DNA of 44,369 bases from Planctomycetota bacterium (GTDB taxonomy: Bacteria; Planctomycetota; Planctomycetia; Planctomycetales; Planctomycetaceae): NCBI GenBank assembly GCA_003669125.1, contig QWQF01000069.1:1-44369 (forward strand), written 5' to 3'. This document shows positions 8,364 to 16,029 of this stretch, piece by piece; the stretch's first letter is position 1, and each line of letters opens with the position of its first letter. Both the position numbers and the translations under genes were made by a program. The notes under the pieces are model-generated. The model was not told the DNA's origin. It did not search any database and saw only the letters and a list, made by a program, of their open reading frames with translations.

Positions 8364-8426
8364 TCCGCTTCCAACCCAAACCCGGCTCGGACCTGACGAA
8401 GGTGATCTTCGCCGAGTTCAAGTGGG
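8364..8426 (+). repeat. 63-bp duplicated gene-tail sequence, copy 2
   Basis: Same orientation and frame as 5034-5096, with 61 of 63 bases identical. The downstream sequences diverge immediately after AAGTGGG. Confidence 0.9.
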
Positions 8427-8476
8427 CCACGAACAAGCCAGACGCAGTTCCGCAACCGAAAGCCAACGACCGATGA
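8364..8476 (+). pseudogene. 3' tail of a deleted gene, stop overlapping next start
   Basis: The frame reads RFQPKPGSDLTKVIFAEFKW and then ATNKPDAVPQPKANDR to TGA at 8474-8476, which overlaps the ATG of the beta-helix gene (ATGA at 8473-8476). The first 63 bases duplicate 5034-5096. The upstream body of the gene is absent: REP B sits where it should be. The ATGA overlap shows the lost gene was once translationally coupled to the beta-helix gene. Its family is not recognised. Confidence 0.6.
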
Positions 8477-11460
8477 CGCTCGCGAAACACTCCGTCGTTC
8501 TCTTTGCCTCGTTAAGTATCACCACAATCGGCATCGTTGCCGCGCAGGAATCGCCTGCAAAGACGGCGTCGAAATTCGTGCAGGGAACTCGTGAGATCCA
8601 TGTCTCGCCGCAAGGGAACGACAAGAACGATGGGAGTGCAGCGAAGCCGGTGGCGTCGTTGCAGATCGCTCAGTTGCTCGCTCGGGCTGTTCGCGGGTCG
8701 ACTGTCGTCATTCATGGCGGCACGTATCGCCTCGAACGCCGGTTGGAGTTCACTCATGAGGATGAAGGGGTCGAGTTCCGCGCGGCTGCCGGTGAGAAGG
8801 TTGTTGTCACCAGCGACCGGAAGCTCGAGCTGAAGTGGCAGCCGTTTCGCGACGGCGTCTGGCAAGCTGATCTTGGGATGCAGATCTATTCTCACCCGAA
8901 TCGGGCCGCAGAAGCACGGTTTCAATACAAGTTGCAGGTCGACGAGCTTTTCGTGAATGGTCAGCGGCAGAGGATGGCGCGCTATCCCAACTTCGATCCG
9001 GAGATTCGGCCCTTCGGTGGCTTCGCGGCGGATGCCAACAGTCGCGAGCGTGCGGCGCGATGGAGCAATCCCGCCGGCGGGTATCTGCATGCCTTACATC
9101 CCGGTGCGTGGGGCGGAGTCCACTTTGTCATCACGGGCAAGGACAAGAACGGCGATGTGCTGACGGAAGGGGGCAGGCAGAACAACCGCGGTTCCGGCAT
9201 GCACAAGCAGCATCGCTATGTTGAGAACATCTTCGAGGAACTCGATGCCCCCGGCGAATGGTTCTATGACGGGACGACGAACACGCTCTTCTTCTTTCCG
9301 CCGGAAGGGCTTGATCTCGCAAACGCCACGGTCGAGTTTCCGATCTCCAGCCAACTGATTCGGATGGACGGAACTCCGAAGCAGTCGGTGAAGGGCGTGA
9401 CGCTGCGCGGGCTGACGTTTCGTCATGCCGCTCGCACCTTCATGCAGACCAAAGAGCCGTTGCTCCGAAGTGACTGGACGATCGCTCGCGAAGGCGCGGT
9501 GTTTCTGCAAGGGACCGAAGATTGCAGCCTCGTCGATTGCGAGTTCGATCAAGTCGGCGGCAACGCGATCTTCGTCAGCAGCTACAACCGCCGAACGCGG
9601 ATCGCCGGTTGCGACATCCGCGATACAGGAGCGAGCGGCGTCGCCTTCGTTGGCGATGCACTGGCCGTGCGGAGTCCGCTGTTCGAATACGGGCAACGAC
9701 AGAGCCTCGGACACATCGACAAAGTTCCGGGGCCGCAGACCGACAGCTATCCGGCGGACTGTCTCGTCGAGGACTGTCTCATTCGCGGCATTGGTCTCGT
9801 CGAGAAGCAAGCGGCCGGAGTGCAGATCGCCATGTCGTCGGGAATCACGGTCCGGCATTGCTCGATCTACGACGCGTCTCGAGCCGGCATCAACATCGGC
9901 GATGGCTGCTGGGGCGGGCATCTCATCGAGCACTGCGACGTCTTCGATACCGTGCAAGAGACCGGCGATCATGGCTCGTTCAACTCATGGGGCCGCGATC
10001 GTTATTGGGGGTTGAAGGACGCGCCGACCGAGTCGCTGCCGGAACTTGCGAAGCTCGACGCCGTGAAGCCGACGGTCCTGCGACACAATCGTTGGCGCTG
10101 CGATCACGGTTGGGATGTGGATCTCGACGACGGTTCCAGCAACTACGAGATCACGAACAACGTCTTCCTGCACGGCGGCTTGAAGCTGCGCGAAGGCTTT
10201 CATCGGCGAGTCACCAACAACATCGGCGTCGGCTGCGGCTTCCATCCGCATGTCTGGTATCACATCAAGGGCGACGGCATCAGCAACGACGAAGTCACTC
10301 GCAACATCTGGGCGGGAGCGCATGCGCCGGCGATCATGCCGTCGGGCAAGTGGGGGCGCGAGGTCGACTTCAATCTCTTCACCACCTCCGAGGCCGACCG
10401 GCTGAAGTTCGCGGCCAATGGCTGCGACGCTCATTCGCTGACCGGCGATCCGCTCTTCACGAACCGCGAGGCTGGCGACTACCGCGTGAAGAACGAATCC
10501 CCGGCGATCAAACTCGGTTTCCAAAACTTTTCGATGGATGACTTCGGCGTGCAGAAGCCCGAGCTGAAGAAGGTCGCTCGCACACCGAAGCTGCCGGGCA
10601 ACGAACCGCCGCCGCGTCCGATTGCTCGACGATCCAAACAAGCGGTCGAGCACGTCTGGCGAGGAGCCATCATTCGCAACATCTCCGGCGATGAGTTCTC
10701 GGCATTCGGCGTCACGAAGAATGCGGGCGGCGTGCATCTCAAGTCCGTGCCGAGCGATTGCGAAGCGGCGGCCAATGGCTTCAAATCGAACGACCTCATT
10801 CAGTCGCTCAACGATCAACCGGTGAAGTCCGTTGCAGACCTGCTGAGAATTCAGAACGCAGCGGCAGGCAAGCGACTTGAGATTCGGTTCGTGCGAGCCC
10901 AAACGCCCAATCTGATTGCCGTGGATCACTACCTCTTCGCGACCACCGAGTCCGCCGATGCCGACGGCTTCAAGACGATCCCGCTGGCAGCGACGAAGGA
11001 CGTGCTGCCCATCGCCGCGCTGACGACTCAGCCCGCTACCAACAACGAATCGCCACAGTCGCTGTTCGATGGCAAGCTGGCTCGCAACTACGGGCCGGTA
11101 TTCGGCAACGGCGTTGAAGGTGGTCTCTACAAAGTCGACCTCGGCCAACGCCGCGACATCAAGTCGATCAACACCTGGTCGTTCCAACAAAACGGAATCC
11201 GCGGCCCGCAACACTTCAGCCTCTACGGCAGCACGAGCGAAACCGATCCCGGCTGGAACACGAACGACCGCAAGTTCTTCACGCCGCTGATCGAAGTGGA
11301 TTCAACGGCTCTCCCCGCTGAACCCTTCCAAGCGACGAGCATCCGATCTTCCACGAATCAACCACTGAGCCAATTCCGCTGGCTTGTGTGGCAAGTCCAC
11401 TCGATCACGCCCATCGGCGAGAACACTTCGTTTCAAGAAGTGCACGTGATTGCCCCGTAA
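8473..11460 (+). CDS. Secreted right-handed beta-helix protein with PDZ and discoidin-like C-terminus
   Basis: A 995-residue exported protein, probably a polysaccharide lyase or glycoside hydrolase of the pectate-lyase-like beta-helix fold. The signal peptide ends near GIVAAQE. Residues about 40-700 form the beta-helix: it opens with REIHVSPQGNDKNDGSAAKP, typical of the family start, and has repeated turns such as CEFDQVGGNAIFVSS, CLIRGIGLVEKQAAGVQ and NYEITNNVFLHGG. Residues about 730-815 form a PDZ domain (GGVHLKSVPSDCEAAANGFK, NDLIQSLNDQPVKSV). The last about 150 residues look like an F5/8-type (discoidin) carbohydrate-binding domain (SLFDGKLARNYGP, YKVDLGQRRDIKSINTWSFQ). The frame extends upstream, but ATG 8473 is the first start giving a signal peptide. 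A sulfatase follows after 30 bp. No catalytic residue can be assigned with confidence. Confidence 0.82.
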   Translation: MTLAKHSVVLFASLSITTIGIVAAQESPAKTASKFVQGTREIHVSPQGNDKNDGSAAKPVASLQIAQLLARAVRGSTVVIHGGTYRLERRLEFTHEDEGVEFRAAAGEKVVVTSDRKLELKWQPFRDGVWQADLGMQIYSHPNRAAEARFQYKLQVDELFVNGQRQRMARYPNFDPEIRPFGGFAADANSRERAARWSNPAGGYLHALHPGAWGGVHFVITGKDKNGDVLTEGGRQNNRGSGMHKQHRYVENIFEELDAPGEWFYDGTTNTLFFFPPEGLDLANATVEFPISSQLIRMDGTPKQSVKGVTLRGLTFRHAARTFMQTKEPLLRSDWTIAREGAVFLQGTEDCSLVDCEFDQVGGNAIFVSSYNRRTRIAGCDIRDTGASGVAFVGDALAVRSPLFEYGQRQSLGHIDKVPGPQTDSYPADCLVEDCLIRGIGLVEKQAAGVQIAMSSGITVRHCSIYDASRAGINIGDGCWGGHLIEHCDVFDTVQETGDHGSFNSWGRDRYWGLKDAPTESLPELAKLDAVKPTVLRHNRWRCDHGWDVDLDDGSSNYEITNNVFLHGGLKLREGFHRRVTNNIGVGCGFHPHVWYHIKGDGISNDEVTRNIWAGAHAPAIMPSGKWGREVDFNLFTTSEADRLKFAANGCDAHSLTGDPLFTNREAGDYRVKNESPAIKLGFQNFSMDDFGVQKPELKKVARTPKLPGNEPPPRPIARRSKQAVEHVWRGAIIRNISGDEFSAFGVTKNAGGVHLKSVPSDCEAAANGFKSNDLIQSLNDQPVKSVADLLRIQNAAAGKRLEIRFVRAQTPNLIAVDHYLFATTESADADGFKTIPLAATKDVLPIAALTTQPATNNESPQSLFDGKLARNYGPVFGNGVEGGLYKVDLGQRRDIKSINTWSFQQNGIRGPQHFSLYGSTSETDPGWNTNDRKFFTPLIEVDSTALPAEPFQATSIRSSTNQPLSQFRWLVWQVHSITPIGENTSFQEVHVIAP

Positions 11461-11490
11461 GTGATCAATGCTTTGTTTGAAGGAATCGTC

Positions 11491-12927
11491 ATGACTCGTG
11501 CGTTTGTCTGCCTGTTGTTGCTTGTCGGCTGCTCGGTCACGAATCTTGCTCATGCGGCTGACGTCCGGCCGAATGTCCTGTTCCTATTCGCGGACGATCA
11601 GCGGGCCGACACGATTGCGGCGCTGGGGAATTCGCACATCCAGACGCCGAATCTCGATCGGCTGGTGCGGCGCGGGTTGGCGTTTGATCGAGCCTACATG
11701 CAAGGTGGCCTGAACGGGGCGACGTGCGTGCCGTCGCGAGCGATGTTGCTGTCCGGTCGGTGTTTGTTCCGCATAGATGAGAAGTTGCTGCGCGATGAAA
11801 CGTGGCCGGCGGCGTTTGGCCGCGCGGGCTATTCGACGTTCGTCAGCGGCAAGTGGCACAACGGCGAGAAGTCGATCGCGCGCAGCTTTCAACAGGCTCG
11901 CGGCATCTTTGAGGGAGGCATGACGAATCCTCTGAATGCCAAGCTCAGCGATCTTGTGGAGGGCTCGCTGACGACGCCGAAACTCGCGCCGAAGCATGCT
12001 TGCGAAGTCTTCGCCGATGAGGCCATTCGGTTCCTCAACGCGAAGCACGAGCGACCGTTCTTCTGCTACGTCCCGTTCGACGCGCCACACGATCCGCACG
12101 TTGTCCCGAAGGATTTCAAGATCCGCTACGACGCCGATCAGATCCCGTTGCCACCGAACTTCCTGCCGCAGCATCCGTGGAACAACGGCGAGATGACCAT
12201 TCGCGACGAAGCGTTGCTCCGCTGGCCTCGGCAGCCGGAGAAGATTCGCGAGATGATCGCCGAGTACTACCGCTACGTCTCGTACCTCGATGCGGAGATC
12301 GGCCGAGTACTCGATGCGCTCGAAGCGTCGCCGCACGCGAAGAACACGATCGTCGTTTTCGCGGCCGATTCCGGAGTCGCTCGCGGCAGTCACGGCCTGA
12401 TCGGCAAGCAGAACTGCTACGAACATTCAATGCGAGTCCCGCTGATCATGAGCGGCCCCGGCATCCCGCAAGGCCAGCGCACCAACGCGATGTGCTACCT
12501 GTTCGACGTCCTGCCAACGCTCGGCAAGCTGTGCGACGTCTCCGGCCCAACCACCAGCGAAGGGATCGAGTTCACCGCCACCGTGAAAGACCCGACTCAT
12601 GCCGCCCGCCCGCAACTGGTGCTCGGCTACAAGTCGGTGCAACGAGCAATCCGCGACGACCGCTGGAAGCTGATCCGCTACCCGCACATCGACAAGACGC
12701 AACTCTTCGATCTGCAAGCCGACCCGCACGAGATCACCAACCTCGCCGACAAACCCGAGCACGCCGCCAAGGTCGCCGACCTCATGACTCGCCTCGAAAA
12801 AGACCTGACCGCATTCGGCGACAAGCACCCGTTGAAGGTCTCCAATCCCGAACCTGCCGAATGGACCCCGCCCGTCGCAAATGGCAAAGCCAACAAGGCA
12901 CGCAACGCCAAGAAGAAGCCGGCATGA
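11491..12927 (+). CDS. Secreted or lipoprotein sulfatase (choline-sulfatase / heparan-type)
   Basis: A 478-residue type I sulfatase. The metal-binding start is RPNVLFLFADDQRADTI; the maturation motif is CVPSRAMLLSGR with Cys79, expected to become formylglycine; FVSGKWHNGEK and FAADSGVARGSHGLIGKQNC are the later active-site segments. The leader MTRAFVCLLLLVGC ends in LVGC, which fits a lipobox (Cys14), though cleavage after AHA (residue 22) is also possible. The start at 11491 has AAGGAA 8 bases upstream; an in-frame GTG at 11461 is possible but has no reason to be used. The C-terminal 30 residues are Lys- and Pro-rich (ending AKKKPA). It lies 30 bp after the beta-helix gene, so the two are likely cotranscribed and act on the same sulfated glycan. 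Confidence 0.9.
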   Translation: MTRAFVCLLLLVGCSVTNLAHAADVRPNVLFLFADDQRADTIAALGNSHIQTPNLDRLVRRGLAFDRAYMQGGLNGATCVPSRAMLLSGRCLFRIDEKLLRDETWPAAFGRAGYSTFVSGKWHNGEKSIARSFQQARGIFEGGMTNPLNAKLSDLVEGSLTTPKLAPKHACEVFADEAIRFLNAKHERPFFCYVPFDAPHDPHVVPKDFKIRYDADQIPLPPNFLPQHPWNNGEMTIRDEALLRWPRQPEKIREMIAEYYRYVSYLDAEIGRVLDALEASPHAKNTIVVFAADSGVARGSHGLIGKQNCYEHSMRVPLIMSGPGIPQGQRTNAMCYLFDVLPTLGKLCDVSGPTTSEGIEFTATVKDPTHAARPQLVLGYKSVQRAIRDDRWKLIRYPHIDKTQLFDLQADPHEITNLADKPEHAAKVADLMTRLEKDLTAFGDKHPLKVSNPEPAEWTPPVANGKANKARNAKKKPA

Positions 12928-12989
12928 TCCTCGCCTGGTTCCATCTTCGGTTGTTTTGACATGCTGTTTCAGAGACATCGGCGAACGAC

Positions 12990-13009
12990 GTCGAAAATGT
13001 CTTTTCGAC
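12990..13009. promoter_or_regulatory. Perfect 8-bp inverted repeat upstream of ECF sigma gene
   Basis: GTCGAAAA, TGTC, TTTTCGAC: 8-bp arms and a 4-nt loop, ending 49 bp before the sigma-factor ATG. It lacks a following T tract, so it is not a standard terminator. It could be an operator or mRNA hairpin of the sigma/anti-sigma operon; this is inference from position. Confidence 0.35.
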
Positions 13010-13058
13010 AGTCGGAGAATCTCGGAAACAAATCGCCTTGCCGCGTCATTATCTCTTG

Positions 13059-13589
13059 ATGAACGACGATCCCCAGAACATGCCGCCGACGCCTGCTGAG
13101 CAAGTGCAGATGCTCTTTGTTCGAAATGAAGGAGCGATTCGCGCCTTTGTGCGTGCGTTGCAGCCTGCGTTGGCGGATGCGGATGATGTCTTGCAGGAGA
13201 CGTTTCTCACGGTCTCGCGAAAGGCTGCGGACTTTGAGCCGGGAACGAACTTTGTGGCCTGGGCCTGTGGCATCGCGCGGCTGAAGGTGCTGGAGAACCT
13301 TCGTCAGAAAAAGCGGGCGAACGTGCTCAGCGAGGCGGCCATCAACGCGCTGGCCGATGAATCGCCTGCGAGCGATCTGACGGGTTTACGCGAAGAAGCG
13401 CTGAGCCGTTGCCTCGAAAAGCTTGCGCCTAAAAGCCGTGAGCTGCTGTGGCGACGTTACTCGAGCCGGCAAGACTCGGACGAGATGGCCGATGGCTTGG
13501 GTATGACGTCCACGGCAGTTCGCGTAGCCCTTTCCAAAGCCCGCGCTTTCCTTCGCGATTGTGTGTCCTTTGAACTCAAGAAGGCTTGA
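13059..13589 (+). CDS. ECF RNA polymerase sigma factor, planctomycete type
   Basis: A 176-residue extracytoplasmic-function sigma factor. Region 2 spans about residues 17-85 (IRAFVRALQPALADADDVLQ, AWACGIARLKVLENLRQKKR) and region 4 about 115-170 (CLEKLAPKSRELLWRRYSSR, MADGLGMTSTAVRVALSKAR). It would direct RNA polymerase to target promoters when released by its partner. The frame opens at a TTG at 13038, but the ATG at 13059 gives the normal family N-terminus. The stop TGA shares its A with the ATG of the next gene (TGATG), so sigma and anti-sigma are translationally coupled. The targets are probably the DUF1552/DUF1592 genes downstream. Confidence 0.92.
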   Translation: MNDDPQNMPPTPAEQVQMLFVRNEGAIRAFVRALQPALADADDVLQETFLTVSRKAADFEPGTNFVAWACGIARLKVLENLRQKKRANVLSEAAINALADESPASDLTGLREEALSRCLEKLAPKSRELLWRRYSSRQDSDEMADGLGMTSTAVRVALSKARAFLRDCVSFELKKA

Positions 13590-14506
13590 TGACTATGCCT
13601 GAGAAGATCAACCAGACCGAACTCGACGCACTCATTGACGACTGCCTCGAAGGACGTCTCGGTGAGCCTGATTCCGCCAAGCTCAGCGCTCATCTGGAGC
13701 AGTCCGCCGAAGCTCGTACACGCTACTGGGAGGCCGCTTCCATTCATGGCCTTCTGGAGCACGCCATGCAGAACGCTTCGTTGCGGGCGGTGACAGGTCA
13801 GGCATTGCCGATCGTTTCAAGACCTGCCCGCTGGCTTCAATGGCGTCCGCTCACTGCTGCGGCAATGGGTTTGGTCATTGGGTTGTTCAGCGCGACCGTG
13901 GTGTTTGGATTTGTGGTTCAGCGCAGCATTGGCAAGACGGTTCCGCTGGCGCTGTTTGAGCCGGGTTTCGAGAACTCAGCGATTCCGCTCAGCATTGGCT
14001 TTCCCGACGGGCCGAGTCAGTGGAGTGGCGATGCCGCGCAGGTCGTGGCTGCCGAGAACGGAGTGGCCGCGAAGGAAGGCAAGTTCATGCTCCGGCTGGA
14101 ACCCGCAGCCAAAGGCGCTCTGCGCATTTACCAAGTGCTCGATCTGCAAACGCTGTCTCCGAACGTGGGCGGTGAGTCGCGAGAAATCGAAGTCTCGGCT
14201 TCGTTCGCCGCGGCTGGCTCCGCAACAGCAGTGCGCTACATGATTCGTGCGTTCGCAGTCACCGATGCACCGGACATGCTGGGTTCCTCATGGTTCGATC
14301 GTCGGGATGAGTCCATTGCCTCTGCGACACGAGGTTTGGACGTCATGCCTGGGAAGGCCGACTGGCAGACGTTTTCCGTGAGGATTCAAGTGCCCCGCGC
14401 CGCTCGCAGCTTGGTGCTTTTTTTCGGAGCACGTACACCGGACAAGGCCGCGCGGACGTCTCCACATTATTTGGATGACGTGCGCGTGTCGTTGCTTGTG
14501 CCGTGA
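13589..14506 (+). CDS. Membrane anti-sigma-like protein with extracytoplasmic jelly-roll-like domain
   Basis: A 305-residue single-pass membrane protein. Residues about 1-70 are a short cytoplasmic, acidic and helical segment (LDALIDDCLEGRLGEPDSAK, LSAHLEQSAEARTRYWEAA) typical of planctomycete anti-sigma partners. A transmembrane helix follows at about 90-112 (LTAAAMGLVIGLFSATVVFG). The remaining about 190 residues lie outside: LFEPGFEN, QWSGDAAQVVAAENGVAAKE, GKFMLRLEP and PHYLDDVRVSLL are the pattern of CBM4/9-like galactose-binding beta-sandwiches. The inferred role is to hold the sigma factor at the membrane and release it on an extracellular, perhaps glycan, signal. It overlaps the sigma gene by one base. 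Confidence 0.75.
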   Translation: MTMPEKINQTELDALIDDCLEGRLGEPDSAKLSAHLEQSAEARTRYWEAASIHGLLEHAMQNASLRAVTGQALPIVSRPARWLQWRPLTAAAMGLVIGLFSATVVFGFVVQRSIGKTVPLALFEPGFENSAIPLSIGFPDGPSQWSGDAAQVVAAENGVAAKEGKFMLRLEPAAKGALRIYQVLDLQTLSPNVGGESREIEVSASFAAAGSATAVRYMIRAFAVTDAPDMLGSSWFDRRDESIASATRGLDVMPGKADWQTFSVRIQVPRAARSLVLFFGARTPDKAARTSPHYLDDVRVSLLVP

Positions 14507-14510
14507 CTTC

Positions 14511-14609
14511 GTAGGGTGGGACAAGCGGCGTTTCGCCGCGCCGGCCCACCAGATGAGCCAATCGTTTCCGTGGTGGGCCGGCGCTCGAATCGAGCTTGTC
14601 CCACCCTAC
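14511..14609. repeat. Nested long palindrome between anti-sigma and DUF1552 genes
   Basis: The outer arms GTAGGGTGGGACAAGC (14511-14526) and its exact complement (14594-14609) enclose inner arms GCGCCGGCCCACCA (14538-14551) and complement (14571-14584), both perfect. It could fold into a stable stem of about 30 bp with an internal loop. It has no T tract, so it is not a standard terminator. It resembles mobile intergenic palindromes, and its sequence is unrelated to REP copies A-F. Confidence 0.85.
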
Positions 14610-14631
14610 ACCGCTGAATTCGGATAGCCCC

Positions 14632-15891
14632 ATGAAAACCCAACGTTTGCCCTTCATCGACCGTCGCCATTTCCTGCGTGGACTCGGAATGGCGCTCGCA
14701 CTTCCGGCTTTTGAAAGCCTCAATGTCGGCTTCGTGGCTGCGGCTCCGAAGACCGATCCGCGACGTCTGATTTGCATCGGCAATCATCTCGGCTTCTGGC
14801 CGGGCGGATTCTTTCCGACGGCGGCAGGGCGCGAGTACGCGATCAGTAAAACGCTGGCTCCGTTGCAGGCACATCGGGGGGATTTCACCGTCTTCTCTCA
14901 TCTCGATCACGACGCGAAGGGCGGGCACGGCGCGGTGCATTCGTTTCTGACGGGCGTGAAGAAGGAAGAGGCAGCGGGCTTTCCGGAGAAGAACATTTCG
15001 ATCGACCAAGTGGCTGCGGAGCATGTCGGCGCGGCGACGCGGTATCCATCGATCACCGCGGGATTGGGCGAGGGCACGGACATGTGCTGGAACCGGGCGG
15101 GCGTGCGTCTGCCTCCGGTGACTAATCCCGCTCGTCTGTTTGAAGCGTTGTTTGTTGAGGCCAATGCCGGCGCGAAGGCGACGGAGTGCGAACGGTTGTC
15201 GAACCGAGCCAGTGTGCTCGACGCCTTGCGCGAATCGGCGAAGCAATTGGGAGGCACTCTCGATGCGGCGGATCGCAGCAAGCTCGATCAGTATCTGACA
15301 TCGGTTCGCGACGTGGAGCGTCGGTTGCAAATGTCTGAGGCATGGCTGGGCAAGCCGAAGCCAAAGTCACCCATCGACGCTATCAAGGACGAAGAGCGAC
15401 TACAGATCGAGGAGATTCCGCTGTTCATGGATTTGATGACGCTGGCGTTGCAAACGGATTCGACGCGCGTGGCGACCTTTGAAGTCCCGCTAGGATTCCA
15501 CACCACCGAGCTCGACGTCGGCAGCTATCACGGGCTGTCGCACCACAGCAAGCAGGAGGGCCTGCTGACCCAGTTGCAGATCGTGGAGAAGTATTTGATG
15601 ACGCAGTTCGCGCACTTGTTCGGCAAGTTGAAGGAAGCGGGATTGATGGACAGCACGCTCGTGGTGATCGGCAGCGGCATGGGCAATGCCTCGAACCATT
15701 CGAATCGTGATTTGCCGGTGCTGCTCGCGGGTGGTGGCCTCAAGCATCAAGGCCATCTCGTCTGCCCGGCGGAGGAACGCAAACGGATTCAGTTGTCCAA
15801 TCTCTGGCTGTCGACGCTCCAGTGGTTTGGCGCGGAGCGCGAACGCTTCGGACGCAGCACGGGAACTTTCACACCGATGACGATTGGCTGA
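14632..15891 (+). CDS. DUF1552 protein, Tat-exported
   Basis: A 419-residue member of DUF1552, a family that in Planctomycetota and Verrucomicrobiota pairs almost always with DUF1592-type cytochromes. A twin-arginine leader is visible: DRRHFLRGLGMALALPAFES. The conserved regions include ICIGNHLGFWPGGFFPT, FSHLDHDAKGGHGAVHSFLT, SIDQVAAEHVG, YHGLSHHSKQEG and IGSGMGNASNHSNRDLPVLL. The last resembles the metal-binding end of alkaline-phosphatase-superfamily proteins such as DUF1501. The biochemical function is unknown. A TTG extension to 14596 would lie inside the palindrome, so the ATG at 14632 is used. It is exported folded, by inference from the Tat leader. Confidence 0.92.
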   Translation: MKTQRLPFIDRRHFLRGLGMALALPAFESLNVGFVAAAPKTDPRRLICIGNHLGFWPGGFFPTAAGREYAISKTLAPLQAHRGDFTVFSHLDHDAKGGHGAVHSFLTGVKKEEAAGFPEKNISIDQVAAEHVGAATRYPSITAGLGEGTDMCWNRAGVRLPPVTNPARLFEALFVEANAGAKATECERLSNRASVLDALRESAKQLGGTLDAADRSKLDQYLTSVRDVERRLQMSEAWLGKPKPKSPIDAIKDEERLQIEEIPLFMDLMTLALQTDSTRVATFEVPLGFHTTELDVGSYHGLSHHSKQEGLLTQLQIVEKYLMTQFAHLFGKLKEAGLMDSTLVVIGSGMGNASNHSNRDLPVLLAGGGLKHQGHLVCPAEERKRIQLSNLWLSTLQWFGAERERFGRSTGTFTPMTIG

Positions 15892-15934
15892 CGAAAAATG
15901 CGGGATCACTGATCCCAGCAATTCCGCAATCCAG

Positions 15935-15996
15935 TCAGCCGCAGGGCGCTAGCCCCGGTTGTTGCGCACAAACCGGGGCTAGCGCCCTGCGGCTGA
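15935..15996. repeat. REP-like palindrome C, perfect 26-bp arms
   Basis: Arms 15935-15960 and 15971-15996 are exact complements over 26 bases (TCAGCCGCAGGGCGCTAGCC then CCGGTT) with a 10-nt loop GTTGCGCACA. It lies between the DUF1552 and DUF1592 genes. It is the cleanest member of the family and, being uneroded, probably recent. Confidence 0.95.
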
Positions 15997-16029
15997 TAGA
16001 TTCAAATCTTTTTAGGAATTCAAACTGAC

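Noticed and set aside
7897-8472. Long upstream extension of the beta-helix gene
   Set aside because: It overlaps the ATP-grasp gene in another frame and then the REP and gene-tail debris; the signal peptide starts at 8473.
13038-13058. TTG start of the first ECF sigma factor
   Set aside because: The ATG at 13059 gives the expected family length; the extra seven residues have no support.
14596-14631. TTG start adding twelve residues to the DUF1552 protein
   Set aside because: These codons lie in the palindrome, and the Tat leader is correctly placed only from the ATG at 14632.
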